Of a stretch of 64,000 bases of DNA, positions 35,782 through 44,547 are shown one piece after another. Below the pieces are notes generated by a model. That model was not told the DNA's origin, did no database searches, and saw only the letters and a program-made list of their open reading frames with translations. Each line of letters begins with the position of its first letter. Within the stretch, counting starts at the first letter, position 1. Source of the DNA: Oceanirhabdus seepicola. Lineage in GTDB: Bacteria > Bacillota > Clostridia > Clostridiales > Clostridiaceae. Location of the stretch: assembly GCF_023684385.1 (NCBI RefSeq), contig NZ_JAGSOJ010000005.1, forward strand, positions 186,001-250,000, read 5' to 3'. The position numbers and the translations under genes are program-made.

Positions 35782-36529
35782 CTCCCCCTAAGAGTGTCAT
35801 TACTTCAATAATTCTATTGAAAAATTCTTTTCTAGAATCATTCCCCTTAACTAATTCATTAAAGATCTTACCGTCTTTTATAAAGAAAATCCTATTAGCA
35901 TAACTTGCAGTAAAAGCATCATGAGTTACAAGCAATATAGTCGCCTCTAATTCTTTATTTAATCTTTCAAAAGATTCTAGTAGCAATCTTGAAGATTTAG
36001 AATCTAAAGCCCCTGTAGGTTCATCTGCTAATACTAATGAAGGTTCAGTAACTATTGCTCTAGCACAAGCGATTCTTTGCTGCTGTCCTCCTGACATTTC
36101 ATAAGGATACTTATTTAAAACGGGGGAAATTTCAAGTGTTTCTGCAACCTTTTTTATTAAGTTATCTATTTTTTTAGGATTTATTTCCTGTATTGTTAGA
36201 GCTAAAGCAATATTTTCATATCCAGTTAACGTATCAAGTAAGTTAAAATCTTGAAATATAAATCCTAACTCATCTCTTCTGAATTTATCTAATTTTTTAG
36301 TTCTCATCTTTGTAATATTTTTATCATTTACAATGATTTCCCCAGTTGTTACCTTATCAATTGTTGAAATACAGTTAAGCAATGTAGTTTTCCCACTTCC
36401 TGAAGGTCCCATTATTCCAAGAAATTCACCTTTATCTATATTTAAACTTATACCATCTAATGCCTTAGTCACATTACCTTTTTTTCCATAATACTTTTCG
36501 ATATTTTGTACACTTAATATATTATCCAT
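35762..36529 (-). CDS. BceA-like ABC transporter ATP-binding protein
   Basis: A 255-residue ATPase of the MacB/BceA type with Walker A GPSGSGKTT (41-49), signature MSGGQQQR and Walker B LVLADEPTGALDS. Start ATG 36529 has TGGAGG 8 bases upstream; an ATG at 36544 would overlap that site. It pairs with the permease encoded next. Its own promoter should lie in 36545-36740, after the kinase terminator, as in other Bce loci. Confidence 0.92.
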   Translation of the reverse strand: MDNILSVQNIEKYYGKKGNVTKALDGISLNIDKGEFLGIMGPSGSGKTTLLNCISTIDKVTTGEIIVNDKNITKMRTKKLDKFRRDELGFIFQDFNLLDTLTGYENIALALTIQEINPKKIDNLIKKVAETLEISPVLNKYPYEMSGGQQQRIACARAIVTEPSLVLADEPTGALDSKSSRLLLESFERLNKELEATILLVTHDAFTASYANRIFFIKDGKIFNELVKGNDSRKEFFNRIIEVMTLLGGDVKDVF

Positions 36530-36751
36530 ATATATATCCTCCATCTAATCAACCATCATACAATTAAAATAATCATTACTGTTGATTTAATAATTATTCT
36601 CTAAGCTGTATTATGAACTTATTATACTAGAGTATTTTAAAATCACATATTGTATTAACTTTCATTAAAGTTGCATTTTTGAAAGATAACTATTTATTAT
36701 TAGATTTCCTATTGATACAAATTGTATTACATACAGATTAAAATATGTAAT

Positions 36752-36781
36752 AAAAAAGTGTAAGTATTAAAACTCACACTT
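36752..36781 (-). terminator. Terminator after the BceS-like kinase
   Basis: AGTGTGAGT and ACTTACACT form a stem with one mismatch around TTTAAT, followed on the minus strand by TTTTTTA. It separates the kinase pair from the transporter genes. Confidence 0.78.
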
Positions 36782-36782
36782 C

Positions 36783-37796
36783 TTAAATACCTAAGTTAAA
36801 TTCACTTAATGGAAATATAATGTTCACTTTTGTTCCCACGGCTAATTGAGATGTAATACTTATATCTAAACCTAACTTATTACATAGCTTTTTACAAAGA
36901 TACAGTCCTATACCTGTAGATGTATTGTATTTTCTCCCATGCTCACCTGTAAATCCTTTTTCAAAAACTCTATTAATATCTTTCTCTGGAATTCCTATCC
37001 CATTATCCTCAATTGTAAGTATTATATTATTTTTGTTGGTACTTGAACATATTCTTATCTTTCCTTCTTTTGGTTTAACATACTTAATTGAATTTGTAAT
37101 AATTTGATTAAGTATAAACTGAACCCACTTTATATCACTATACACAACACCATCTATATCATCTAATTGCAAGCTTATTTTATTATTTATAAAATCCTTA
37201 GAATTTTTCCTAATAGTATTGTTTACAGCTGTTTTTAAATTAAATCTTTTCACTATATAATCTTTACTAACATCACTGCTTCTTGAATAATATAATGCTT
37301 GTTCCACAAACCCTTCTATTTTCTTTATTTCTTCTCCTACATTATTCATAATAGAATTTTTATTATTCTCAATAATTAACATACTTGATGCAATAGGTGT
37401 TTTTATTTCATGAACCCAAGTCTCAATATATTCTCTATAATCTAATTGAAGATTTTTATAATGATTTACATGTTCATGCATTTCTTTATCACATTCTCTT
37501 AATATTTCATGAAAAAGCTTTCCTTCTAAAAACTCTGGTTTTTCCATAATCTCTGGTAATAAATACTTTTTATCAAGACTCTCCAAAACTTCTTTCATAT
37601 TATCATAATACTTTTTATACTTAAGAAACTCTATGATAATATAGCTCATTAATGGCAAAAACCATATAGTAAAAATTAAAAACATAAAAATACTTTCTAT
37701 ATCTAATATAAGAAGTATGCACCCTATAATTATAAATGCTGCAAAGTTTATAAATAAAAATGGTCCTCTTTCTTTTAAATACTCTTTTATATTCAT
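36783..37796 (-). CDS. BceS-like intramembrane-sensing histidine kinase (system 6)
   Basis: A 337-residue kinase with two membrane helices (14-31 and 36-55) joined by only a few residues, so it cannot sense a ligand outside on its own. Phospho-acceptor His129 lies in WVHEIKTPIASSML, the BceS variant of the motif. G1 DNGIGIP and G2 GIGLYLCKKL are present. Known BceS kinases read the activity of the cognate BceAB transporter, whose genes lie downstream. It overlaps the regulator gene by 4 bases. Confidence 0.93.
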   Translation of the reverse strand: MNIKEYLKERGPFLFINFAAFIIIGCILLILDIESIFMFLIFTIWFLPLMSYIIIEFLKYKKYYDNMKEVLESLDKKYLLPEIMEKPEFLEGKLFHEILRECDKEMHEHVNHYKNLQLDYREYIETWVHEIKTPIASSMLIIENNKNSIMNNVGEEIKKIEGFVEQALYYSRSSDVSKDYIVKRFNLKTAVNNTIRKNSKDFINNKISLQLDDIDGVVYSDIKWVQFILNQIITNSIKYVKPKEGKIRICSSTNKNNIILTIEDNGIGIPEKDINRVFEKGFTGEHGRKYNTSTGIGLYLCKKLCNKLGLDISITSQLAVGTKVNIIFPLSEFNLGI

Positions 37797-38461
37797 GGTA
37801 TTATATACCCTAATCCTCTCCTAGTTTCTATCACATCTTTTGCCCCTATCTTTTCCAAAGTTTTTCTTAATCTCGTTACATTCACAGATAAGGTGTTATC
37901 ATCAATAAAAACATCTGAATTCCATAAGTCTTCCATTAAAATTTCTCTTGATACTATACTCCCCTTTTTCTTTATTAGATAAGAAAGTATCTTTATTTCA
38001 TTCTTAGTTAATTGTTCTGTATTTCCTTTATGAGTAACACATCCACTAGACAAATTTAACTGTATATCTTTATATTCTAATATATCACTGTAATTACTCT
38101 TGGAAGCTCTTTTTAAAACTGCTGAAATTCTAGCTAAAAGTATTTGAGTATTATAGGGCTTAGTTATAAAATCATCTGCTCCCAAATTCATACTTATAAG
38201 TTCATCTGCTTCACTATCTCTACTTGTAACTACTATTATTGGTACATCAGAGTTCTTTCTAACTTCTCTGCATATATGAAACCCATCAAAAACAGGTAAA
38301 TTTATATCTAATAAGATCAGATCAGCATTCGATATATTTATATATTCAACAATATTGTTAAAATCCTCTGGAGCATCAACTTCATAACCATATTTAGATA
38401 AAAATATTTTCAGTTCTTCTCTTATGGTTTCTGTATCCTCTATTATGATTATTTTTTTCAT
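37793..38461 (-). CDS. BceR-like response regulator (system 6)
   Basis: A 222-residue OmpR-family regulator with acidic EDTE pocket (8-11), phospho-acceptor Asp52 (LLLDINLP), TKPYNT lysine and a winged helix (VNVTRLRKTLEKIGAKDVIE) in the BceR style. It probably activates the bceAB promoter and perhaps the divergent yxeA-like gene. The TCCTCC complement of a ribosome site precedes ATG 38461. Confidence 0.93.
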   Translation of the reverse strand: MKKIIIIEDTETIREELKIFLSKYGYEVDAPEDFNNIVEYINISNADLILLDINLPVFDGFHICREVRKNSDVPIIVVTSRDSEADELISMNLGADDFITKPYNTQILLARISAVLKRASKSNYSDILEYKDIQLNLSSGCVTHKGNTEQLTKNEIKILSYLIKKKGSIVSREILMEDLWNSDVFIDDNTLSVNVTRLRKTLEKIGAKDVIETRRGLGYIIP

Positions 38462-38570
38462 ATTTATCCTCCAATATTTTATCTTTGAAATTTCTTAATT
38501 ACTTATTTCATATTATATCAGAAAAATACTCATTAATGCCGCCGAGATTGGGCTTTTTCAACAGTCTGAG

Positions 38571-38594
38571 TATTCTTTCATAAATGAAAGAATA
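38571..38594. promoter_or_regulatory. Perfect 11-bp dyad between bceR and the YxeA-like gene
   Basis: TATTCTTTCAT and ATGAAAGAATA are separated by AA, with no T run after. It lies in the divergent intergenic region and looks like an operator rather than a terminator. Confidence 0.5.
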
Positions 38595-38675
38595 TGGTCA
38601 CTTAAATCAATATGAGCTTAATTCATTGAATGATACTATAAAAGCGAAGTAAATATTAATTATGAGGTGGTTACA

Positions 38676-39071
38676 TTGAAAAGAAACTTAAAAATATTAG
38701 GTATAATACTTGCTGCAGTTTTAATTGGAATTATTATTCTTGGTGTGGCAGAAAAAAATAATTTCTTAGGAATGAAAAAATGGGGAACAAAAGAATATTA
38801 TGTTCAAATAAAAGATAATGGAGAAGAATATATTACAAAAAATACTGAGGGTGAAAAATCGGTTCTTTATTTTTATAAAACAGATGCATATAACAAAGAT
38901 GGTAAACAAATAAAAGTTGAGTTTCATAGTGATAAAAATTTAAAACTAGACGCATATCTTCTTGTTCTTGCATTCTCTCAAGATAAAAATGATTATAATC
39001 AAATTCTAAGTTATGAAGAAGTACATGCTGATAAAGTCCCTTCTAAAGCTAAAGAACAATTAGATAAATAA
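38676..39071 (+). CDS. YxeA-family (DUF1093) secreted protein
   Basis: A 131-residue protein with an N-terminal signal or anchor helix (about 6-24) and the DUF1093 fold: YYVQIKDNG, YFYKTDAYNKDG and KLDAYLLVLAFSQ. Start TTG 38676 is 5 bases after GAGGTGG; the GTG at 38667 lies within that site. In Bacillus subtilis yxeA follows the Bce-type yxdJKLM genes, so its place beside this module is consistent. Its role in peptide sensing or resistance is not established. Confidence 0.85.
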   Translation: MKRNLKILGIILAAVLIGIIILGVAEKNNFLGMKKWGTKEYYVQIKDNGEEYITKNTEGEKSVLYFYKTDAYNKDGKQIKVEFHSDKNLKLDAYLLVLAFSQDKNDYNQILSYEEVHADKVPSKAKEQLDK

Positions 39072-39153
39072 AATTTAGTAGGACGCTCTTTTATTTAAGA
39101 AAACATTAGATAATTTCCTAGTAATATATTTTAAGAATTGTTTTATAAAAAAC

Positions 39154-39191
39154 AAACCTGACGTTTCACAAATTTGTGAAACGTCAGGTTT
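39154..39191. terminator. Perfect 19-bp palindrome, bidirectional terminator
   Basis: The 38 bases are an exact inverted repeat (AAACCTGACGTTTCACAAA and its complement) with no spacer. It lies between the convergent YxeA-like and Cache genes. A T run is short on both sides (TTTTAT; TTTGTTTTTT). Confidence 0.8.
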
Positions 39192-39339
39192 TATGATTAT
39201 TTACCACAAAGTGAAGTATAAAACATAATTATCTATTAACCCTCCCCACTAATTTTCCAATTAAAGTATTAATCAAATCTATTAAATGCAAATAGTAAAT
39301 TCTTTAGCTATACTTAAAATTTTACCATTTGGATGATTA

Positions 39340-40005
39340 CTACCCTTTATATGTTTTTTTTAGTTTCCATGGATTTATGTTAAGCATTATCACTAAGAAT
39401 GCAGTAATATACAGAATTATAGAAACAATGATTATTTTTTTGAGTACCTCTTTAATGTATTTGATAATATGGATATATTTATCTGCTCCTAATATAGCAA
39501 TAACTTCACCTTTTGAATTCTTTATTGGAGCATAGGCAGAAATTGTCCCCCCCCATATATCTACAGATAACGCATCTTCAACTGAAATATTACCATTAAA
39601 AGCATCTTTCATTTTATCTTGCATAATATATTCTTCCATGAATTTTGCTGGTTTAATTAAAACATCTATAACAAAAGAGGTTGTGTTTTTATCATTTTTT
39701 ACTAGAATATATAAATTATTAACACCACTGTTGACTTTATACTCATAAAATGATTTAGATAATTTAGTATACTCTGTACTGTTTTGAGCTTTTTGTTTTA
39801 GTATATTTTCTAATCCATCAGTATCTACTATTTTTACTGCCTCTTCTACACATTTTTTACTTTCTAGTTTTAAATCATTTATGATTGGGTGAAAACCATA
39901 GTTGAATCCAATAACGGTATAAGTAGTAATAATCAAAGTAAGAACTGCAATAATTATAGTAATTACAGTAAATGTTCTCAAAATCCTAATCTTTAATTTG
40001 CTCAT
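39340..40005 (-). CDS. Stand-alone Cache-like sensor membrane protein
   Basis: A 221-residue protein with membrane helices at about 10-32 and 195-215 and an outer domain between them. The end of that domain (GGTISAYAPIKNSKGEVIAILGADKYI) is a typical Cache/PAS-like strand pattern seen in chemoreceptors and kinases. After the second helix only 10 residues remain, so no output domain is present. Start ATG 40005 has AGGAGG 6 bases upstream. The promoter resembles that of the ABC-2 operon at 24 kb. It might be a truncated receptor or a partner of a kinase. Confidence 0.75.
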   Translation of the reverse strand: MSKLKIRILRTFTVITIIIAVLTLIITTYTVIGFNYGFHPIINDLKLESKKCVEEAVKIVDTDGLENILKQKAQNSTEYTKLSKSFYEYKVNSGVNNLYILVKNDKNTTSFVIDVLIKPAKFMEEYIMQDKMKDAFNGNISVEDALSVDIWGGTISAYAPIKNSKGEVIAILGADKYIHIIKYIKEVLKKIIIVSIILYITAFLVIMLNINPWKLKKTYKG

Positions 40006-40036
40006 TATATACCTCCTTGTCTTTTGTTGCAAATTT

Positions 40037-40090
40037 ATTATATAATCCTAAACTTACCCCATAATGAACTAAACCTTAATTAAACCTTAC
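40037..40090 (-). promoter_or_regulatory. Promoter of the Cache gene with TTAAGG boxes, empty-site homologue of A4
   Basis: The minus strand has TATAAT (40042-40037), preceded by TTAAGG (40079-40074) and GTAAGG (40090-40085), 11 bases apart. About 65 bases here match the ABC-2 operon promoter (24114-24180). The distance from box to -10 is the same in both. Confidence 0.6.
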
Positions 40091-40092
40091 AA

Positions 40093-40133
40093 AAAAAGAA
40101 GTTGTATCGTAAAAAATTCTACTATACAACCTT
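40093..40133 (-). terminator. Terminator after the PEP-utilising enzyme gene
   Basis: GAAGGTTGTAT pairs with ATACAACTTC on the minus strand, with a loop of about 16 bases, followed by seven T. Confidence 0.8.
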
Positions 40134-40232
40134 CAAATAATCTCATTGTTAGAAATTTTCCAACGTGTCGCACTATGATACGGTTCACCGCACTTCAACC
40201 TAAATACACCCTAATTCTAATTAACTATACGA

Positions 40233-42677
40233 TTAGCTCTTTTTTATTATTTTAACTTCACCTACAAATCCATTTAACTGAACCTCATCTCCATCTTTAA
40301 GAATACTCATTGCATTTTTAACATTATATATAACTGGTATATTAATTTCTCTAGCAAGAATTCCTAGATGATCAAAAGGAGAACCAGACTCTACAATAAT
40401 GCCTTTCACATGATTAACTATAGGTTCAAGCTCTCCACACCGTGTAAATGGCACTACTAATATACACTCCTCATTTAGATAAGCAGGCATTCCCATTTTA
40501 ACCTTTGCTTTAACTGTTTTTCTTAATCCTGAAATCCCCTTTAATATTACAGTATGTTCACTAGAATCCCTCTTACCTTGTTCATTGTTTTCATCTATGC
40601 AATAAGTGTTTTGAACAAGTTCCTTTCCAATAGTTGGTGGTGCAAATAACTTCTTTTGATAATTAAATTTCTGTTTTCTTTCATTTATAGGATTCTTAAA
40701 ATCACTACCATTTAATAGTGCATCTTTAATTTCATTAAGAGTAAGAAAATATATATCTTCTTTATGTTGTATTTGCTCATTTCTCATTAATATCTTTTCA
40801 GCCTCTACTAATGCTACCCGTAAATATGATTTTGTCATACGCTCAAAGTAATAGTGATGGTCATCTCTTGCTAAGTATGCTTTTTCAGCTAAATTAAGTT
40901 TATTTAAAAACTCTTGCCCTTTTTCTTCATCTAATGTACTTAATATACTGGACTTAACCCTGTTTTTATTTTTTAAAGATTCCTCTATAGAAGATTTAAA
41001 ATTATTAATATTTAGATTAAGAAATCCTCGTATACGTCCTATTATTTTAGAAGGTTCTTCCACTAATAAAGGCTCTGGATAAGGACTATTAACATCACTA
41101 TCTAAATTACAAATTCCAAACAGAGCTATATACTCATCTATTAGTTGCATTAATTTTCCACTTTCAGAAACCTTTTTGAGTCTAGCATGGAGAATTTCAT
41201 CATATGGGCAAGCATTAAACATTTTATTTAAAACTGGATTTGAATTCACCTCATTAGCCATACCCATATATAATTCTCTTTCTTTATTTAAGATACTAAC
41301 ATTAAAAACTAAATCGTAAAAATCATCTACATTAAAATCATTATTTATATTTTTACAGTATTCCATAAAAGTATCTAAATAATCACATCCATGAGTAACT
41401 GGCCAATGATTTGAGGCTAAAAAATTCATATGCTCTATTGATTTTTCCAAAAACACTAATGCCTCTTGTGACGATAATTCTCTTGCTAGATAGTTATCTA
41501 ACTCCTTTTTAAGTAGAATTAATTCTGGCAGTACAATATCTTGAAATATATTCTTATAGTCATTATGTAACTCCTCTAACATAGTTAGAAAGTTTTGTTC
41601 TTGCTGCTCTTGATTTACCATTTCTTTATCTCTATAAAAGAAGTAACCATTTTGAACGCAATATTCGGAATAAAAATCTTGAAAACCTACTGTATAGAAT
41701 GATTTATTTAAGGCATCTCCTAGTATTAAGCTTAGTTCATTAATTAAAGGTTTATAAGGCTTATCACATTCCCTATACCAAGTATAATTACCCTCTCCTT
41801 CACTTTGCCATTTTAATTCAAAAGGTTTAATTCTAAAGGTTGTAATAGGTCTAGCTTGAAGTATATAAATTTTATTGTCACTAATAGTCCATTCTATATC
41901 TTGATATTTACCAAAGATTCTTTCTATTTTTAAAGTAATCTCATATAACCTGTCTATTATATCCTTTGATGGAGTATGAAAGTTCTCTGGAATTCTTTCA
42001 TCTAGTACCTCTCCAGTTTTTTTATTAATTTTATAAAAGGCTGAACTTGCTTTACCACTAACATAATCATCACACAATCCATTTACAGCATTAATGTGCA
42101 TTGTGTCCTTATCCATGTCAATAGTATCCACTGAAAAGTTAACTCCAGAATAGTCGCCTACAACAAATTGCTGGATTATCACACACATTTTTAATTCTTT
42201 AAAGTTTAAATTATTTTTTACGAAATATGCAATAACTTTATCATTAAATAATGAAGCATAACACTTTTTTATAGAGGTTTTAGCTTCTTCAAAAGAATTT
42301 AAATTTATAAATGAAGAAAACATACCTGCCATACTATATGTATCATTATCTTCACACAAGGCAGAGGATCTTACTGCATACTTCCCTTGAAATTCTTTAC
42401 TTTGTATATTATTAAAAAATTCAAGGAGGTTTGTCTCCATTTCATAAGAAAACTGCCCATTTAATATAAAATTATATATCTCCTCATTATAAGCCAGATA
42501 ATCTTGAGTACAATAATTAAAATTATTATATTCAAGGAACTGCATAAAAAACTCTGAAGACAATGCAAACCCATTTGGAACTTCTTCCCCACTTTTTATT
42601 AACTCTCCTAATGTACTTGCTTTGGAACCATATTGATTTTTGTTACTTAAGCACAGCTCTGATAACATTGATAACAT
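40233..42677 (-). CDS. PEP synthase/rifampin phosphotransferase-like enzyme
   Basis: An 814-residue protein. The N-terminal PPDK_N ATP-binding domain has GSKASTLGEL, VPNGFALSSEFF, YAVRSSALCED, SMAGMFSSF and DIEWTISDNKIYILQARPIT. The middle 400 residues are unlike PEP synthase and would be the acceptor domain. The C-terminal swivelling His domain has GSPFDHLGILARE with His770. The three-part plan (ATP grasp, unique middle, phosphohistidine domain) and length match rifampin phosphotransferases, but the motif around His770 is unusual and no rifamycin-linked element is seen. A substrate cannot be named. ATG 42677 follows GGGGGAT. Confidence 0.82.
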   Translation of the reverse strand: MLSMLSELCLSNKNQYGSKASTLGELIKSGEEVPNGFALSSEFFMQFLEYNNFNYCTQDYLAYNEEIYNFILNGQFSYEMETNLLEFFNNIQSKEFQGKYAVRSSALCEDNDTYSMAGMFSSFINLNSFEEAKTSIKKCYASLFNDKVIAYFVKNNLNFKELKMCVIIQQFVVGDYSGVNFSVDTIDMDKDTMHINAVNGLCDDYVSGKASSAFYKINKKTGEVLDERIPENFHTPSKDIIDRLYEITLKIERIFGKYQDIEWTISDNKIYILQARPITTFRIKPFELKWQSEGEGNYTWYRECDKPYKPLINELSLILGDALNKSFYTVGFQDFYSEYCVQNGYFFYRDKEMVNQEQQEQNFLTMLEELHNDYKNIFQDIVLPELILLKKELDNYLARELSSQEALVFLEKSIEHMNFLASNHWPVTHGCDYLDTFMEYCKNINNDFNVDDFYDLVFNVSILNKERELYMGMANEVNSNPVLNKMFNACPYDEILHARLKKVSESGKLMQLIDEYIALFGICNLDSDVNSPYPEPLLVEEPSKIIGRIRGFLNLNINNFKSSIEESLKNKNRVKSSILSTLDEEKGQEFLNKLNLAEKAYLARDDHHYYFERMTKSYLRVALVEAEKILMRNEQIQHKEDIYFLTLNEIKDALLNGSDFKNPINERKQKFNYQKKLFAPPTIGKELVQNTYCIDENNEQGKRDSSEHTVILKGISGLRKTVKAKVKMGMPAYLNEECILVVPFTRCGELEPIVNHVKGIIVESGSPFDHLGILAREINIPVIYNVKNAMSILKDGDEVQLNGFVGEVKIIKKS

Positions 42678-42709
42678 AAGTAATATCCCCCATTTCGTTT
42701 TGTTAATCT

Positions 42710-42743
42710 AAAAAACTACTTTATATTGTTAATGTGGTAGTTT
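42710..42743 (-). promoter_or_regulatory. Terminator-like hairpin in the leader of the PEP-utilising enzyme gene
   Basis: AAACTAC (42743-42737) pairs with GTAGTTT (42719-42713) on the minus strand, followed by TTT. It lies between the promoter and the ribosome site, so it may attenuate transcription; the stem is only 7 bp. Confidence 0.4.
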
Positions 42744-42752
42744 GTAACATTT

Positions 42753-42781
42753 ATTATATAAATTCACTTAGAACTTTACAA
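42753..42781 (-). promoter_or_regulatory. Sigma-A promoter of the PEP-utilising enzyme gene
   Basis: TTGTAA (42781-42776) and TATAAT (42758-42753) on the minus strand are 17 bases apart, 76 bases before the start codon. Confidence 0.7.
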
Positions 42782-42861
42782 ATAGGAAAAATGTTTTGAA
42801 ATACGGTGGATATGTATTAACTATTTTAAATAGCATTTTTCATCCTTTTTCAAAATCTATA

Positions 42862-42890
42862 TTGACAATACGGTGTTTTTACAATATAAT
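42862..42890 (+). promoter_or_regulatory. Perfect-consensus sigma-A promoter with no gene downstream
   Basis: TTGACA (42862-42867), 17 bases, TATAAT (42885-42890). It points rightwards, yet the nearest downstream gene in that direction is at 49742. The transcript would cross an empty 230-base region and then run antisense to the HD-GYP gene. No convincing open frame with a ribosome site follows. Confidence 0.6.
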
Positions 42891-43122
42891 ATATTGACTA
42901 ATTAAGAGAGTAGAAATATACATTAATCTAATAATATGCTCCTAATACAACGCTTGTCTAATAAATCTTCTTTAAACCCTCCACACAAAACCCTAAACAG
43001 TAACTCAAAAGGAAATCCCCCAAACTATCAGTCTGAGGGAATATAAAATACACTTCAATTTTAACAGGGCTCATCATAATATTCATGCAGTACCGCTATC
43101 TATATTAGATAAACATTACTTG

Positions 43123-44547
43123 CTAATCCGTTTCTTTTAATAATATTTCTAAAAACACATCTACTATATGTGGTGCAAATTGAGATCCTTTGTTGTTTTT
43201 AAGTTCCTCTATACCTTCATCTTTAGTAATTCCCCTTTTATAAGGTCTATCTGATGTCATTGCATGCCATGAATCTGCTACAGCTATTATTTGAGATATT
43301 AACGGAATTTCTTCCCCTTTTAATCCCACCGGATACCCAGTTCCATCCCAACGTTCATGATGTAACAATACATATTTGGAAACATCTCTTAATGAATCTG
43401 CCTTAGATAATATATCGTATCCTATCTGTGTATGCTGCTTAACATGTTCATATTCTTCCTTAGTCAATTTATCGCTTTTATTCAAAATACTCTGTGGTAT
43501 TATTATTTTACCTATATCATGTATAGTTGCAGCCCAATAAAGATCATTTAGTTGGTTACCATCAAATTTTAAATACTTTCCTATTTCAAGTGAATATAAC
43601 GCAACAGCCTCTGAATGTCCCTTTGTATATTCATCATGAAACTCTAAAGCCGAAATAAATGCGTGTACAATATCACTTTGTTCTAGATTTCTTTGATCAT
43701 TTACCTTTTTAACCTTGTAAAAACCATTAACAAGTTGCTGAAAGGCTTTTAAGTTACGAATACTTTCATCACTGAATTCCACATTACATTCTTTACTAAT
43801 ATCTAAACTAAATCCCCCATATAAATTATCTTCATTAGATATGCCAACATAAATGGATTGTTTTAATTCAACATTTTTCTTAGAATAATCTTCATATGTA
43901 TGATTCCCAATTTTTCTTTTAAAGCTTAATTCAGGGTAATTTTTAATTTTTATATCATTATACTTATATTCAAATTCCTCAGGAGTAATTTGAATTTTCC
44001 CCAATGATTCCATATCAAAACCTATTGCATCTATAAATCGTATCTTCCCATTTTCAACTATATAAGCACTTCCCACATTACTTTCTTTTACTAAATTATA
44101 GGCTATTTTCAATGTCTCACTTAAAAACACTTCATCATTTACATATCTATTTTCTAATATTTTAGTTGTTAACATAAAAAAATCATTTGTAACATTAATC
44201 ACCCGTTGCAATTCTTCATTCTTTTCTTCTATTACAATCAAATTATTGTTTGATTCTATATTCTTCCTCCGTAAATCAGTACTTAATTTTTTAATTTTCA
44301 GGCAGTCATTTAGGATTAAACGATAAAGTAAAATAGCTGTAAAAAAGACAAAGAACCAACCTTTATAGGTCTGAATATTACTATATATATTTTTATCAAT
44401 TACTATCATACTCAAAATACGGTCAGAGAATAAAATCCATAAACACCCTATTAATACGTAAATACTTGCTATTCTTCTAGGCGTTTTCATAACATCAATA
44501 TTTTCTATATCATCTTTTTTATAAATTGAATCAATAATACTTCTCAA
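43123..44547 (-). CDS. HD-GYP domain cyclic-di-GMP phosphodiesterase, membrane-bound
   Basis: A 474-residue protein. Two membrane helices (about 27-49 and 63-80) lead to a coiled coil and a GAF-like domain (110-280). The C-terminal HD-GYP domain has HD at 343-344 (HDIGKIIIPQSIL), HHERWDGTGYP (396-406) with the GYP triplet, and DSWHAMTSDRPYK. All metal-binding and GYP residues look intact, so hydrolysis of c-di-GMP is expected. TTG 44547 lies 7 bases after GGGGGGG. It stands alone between two gene-free regions. Confidence 0.9.
   Translation of the reverse strand: MRSIIDSIYKKDDIENIDVMKTPRRIASIYVLIGCLWILFSDRILSMIVIDKNIYSNIQTYKGWFFVFFTAILLYRLILNDCLKIKKLSTDLRRKNIESNNNLIVIEEKNEELQRVINVTNDFFMLTTKILENRYVNDEVFLSETLKIAYNLVKESNVGSAYIVENGKIRFIDAIGFDMESLGKIQITPEEFEYKYNDIKIKNYPELSFKRKIGNHTYEDYSKKNVELKQSIYVGISNEDNLYGGFSLDISKECNVEFSDESIRNLKAFQQLVNGFYKVKKVNDQRNLEQSDIVHAFISALEFHDEYTKGHSEAVALYSLEIGKYLKFDGNQLNDLYWAATIHDIGKIIIPQSILNKSDKLTKEEYEHVKQHTQIGYDILSKADSLRDVSKYVLLHHERWDGTGYPVGLKGEEIPLISQIIAVADSWHAMTSDRPYKRGITKDEGIEELKNNKGSQFAPHIVDVFLEILLKETD

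Larger units (their letters stand above)
42678..43122. other. 445-base gene-free region
   Basis: It holds the minus-strand promoter and leader hairpin of the PEP-utilising enzyme gene and a consensus plus-strand promoter. A weak hairpin (CCCTCA with TTGGGGG, near 43004-43031) may end the HD-GYP transcript. A 36-codon frame from ATG 42930 lacks a ribosome site and was not called. Confidence 0.6.

Noticed and set aside
39154..39191. Perfect 38-base palindrome considered as an operator or recombination site
   Set aside because: It lies between two convergent gene ends and has short T tracts on both sides, so a bidirectional terminator explains it.
40150..40225. Sequence with ATGATACGGTT that might be a fifth A-type repeat
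   Set aside because: Only one short block resembles copy A2; no matching inverted ends were found.
42930..43040. 36-codon frame downstream of the consensus plus-strand promoter
   Set aside because: There is no ribosome binding site before its ATG and its composition (Asn, Ser, Pro, Lys) is that of random AT-rich DNA.
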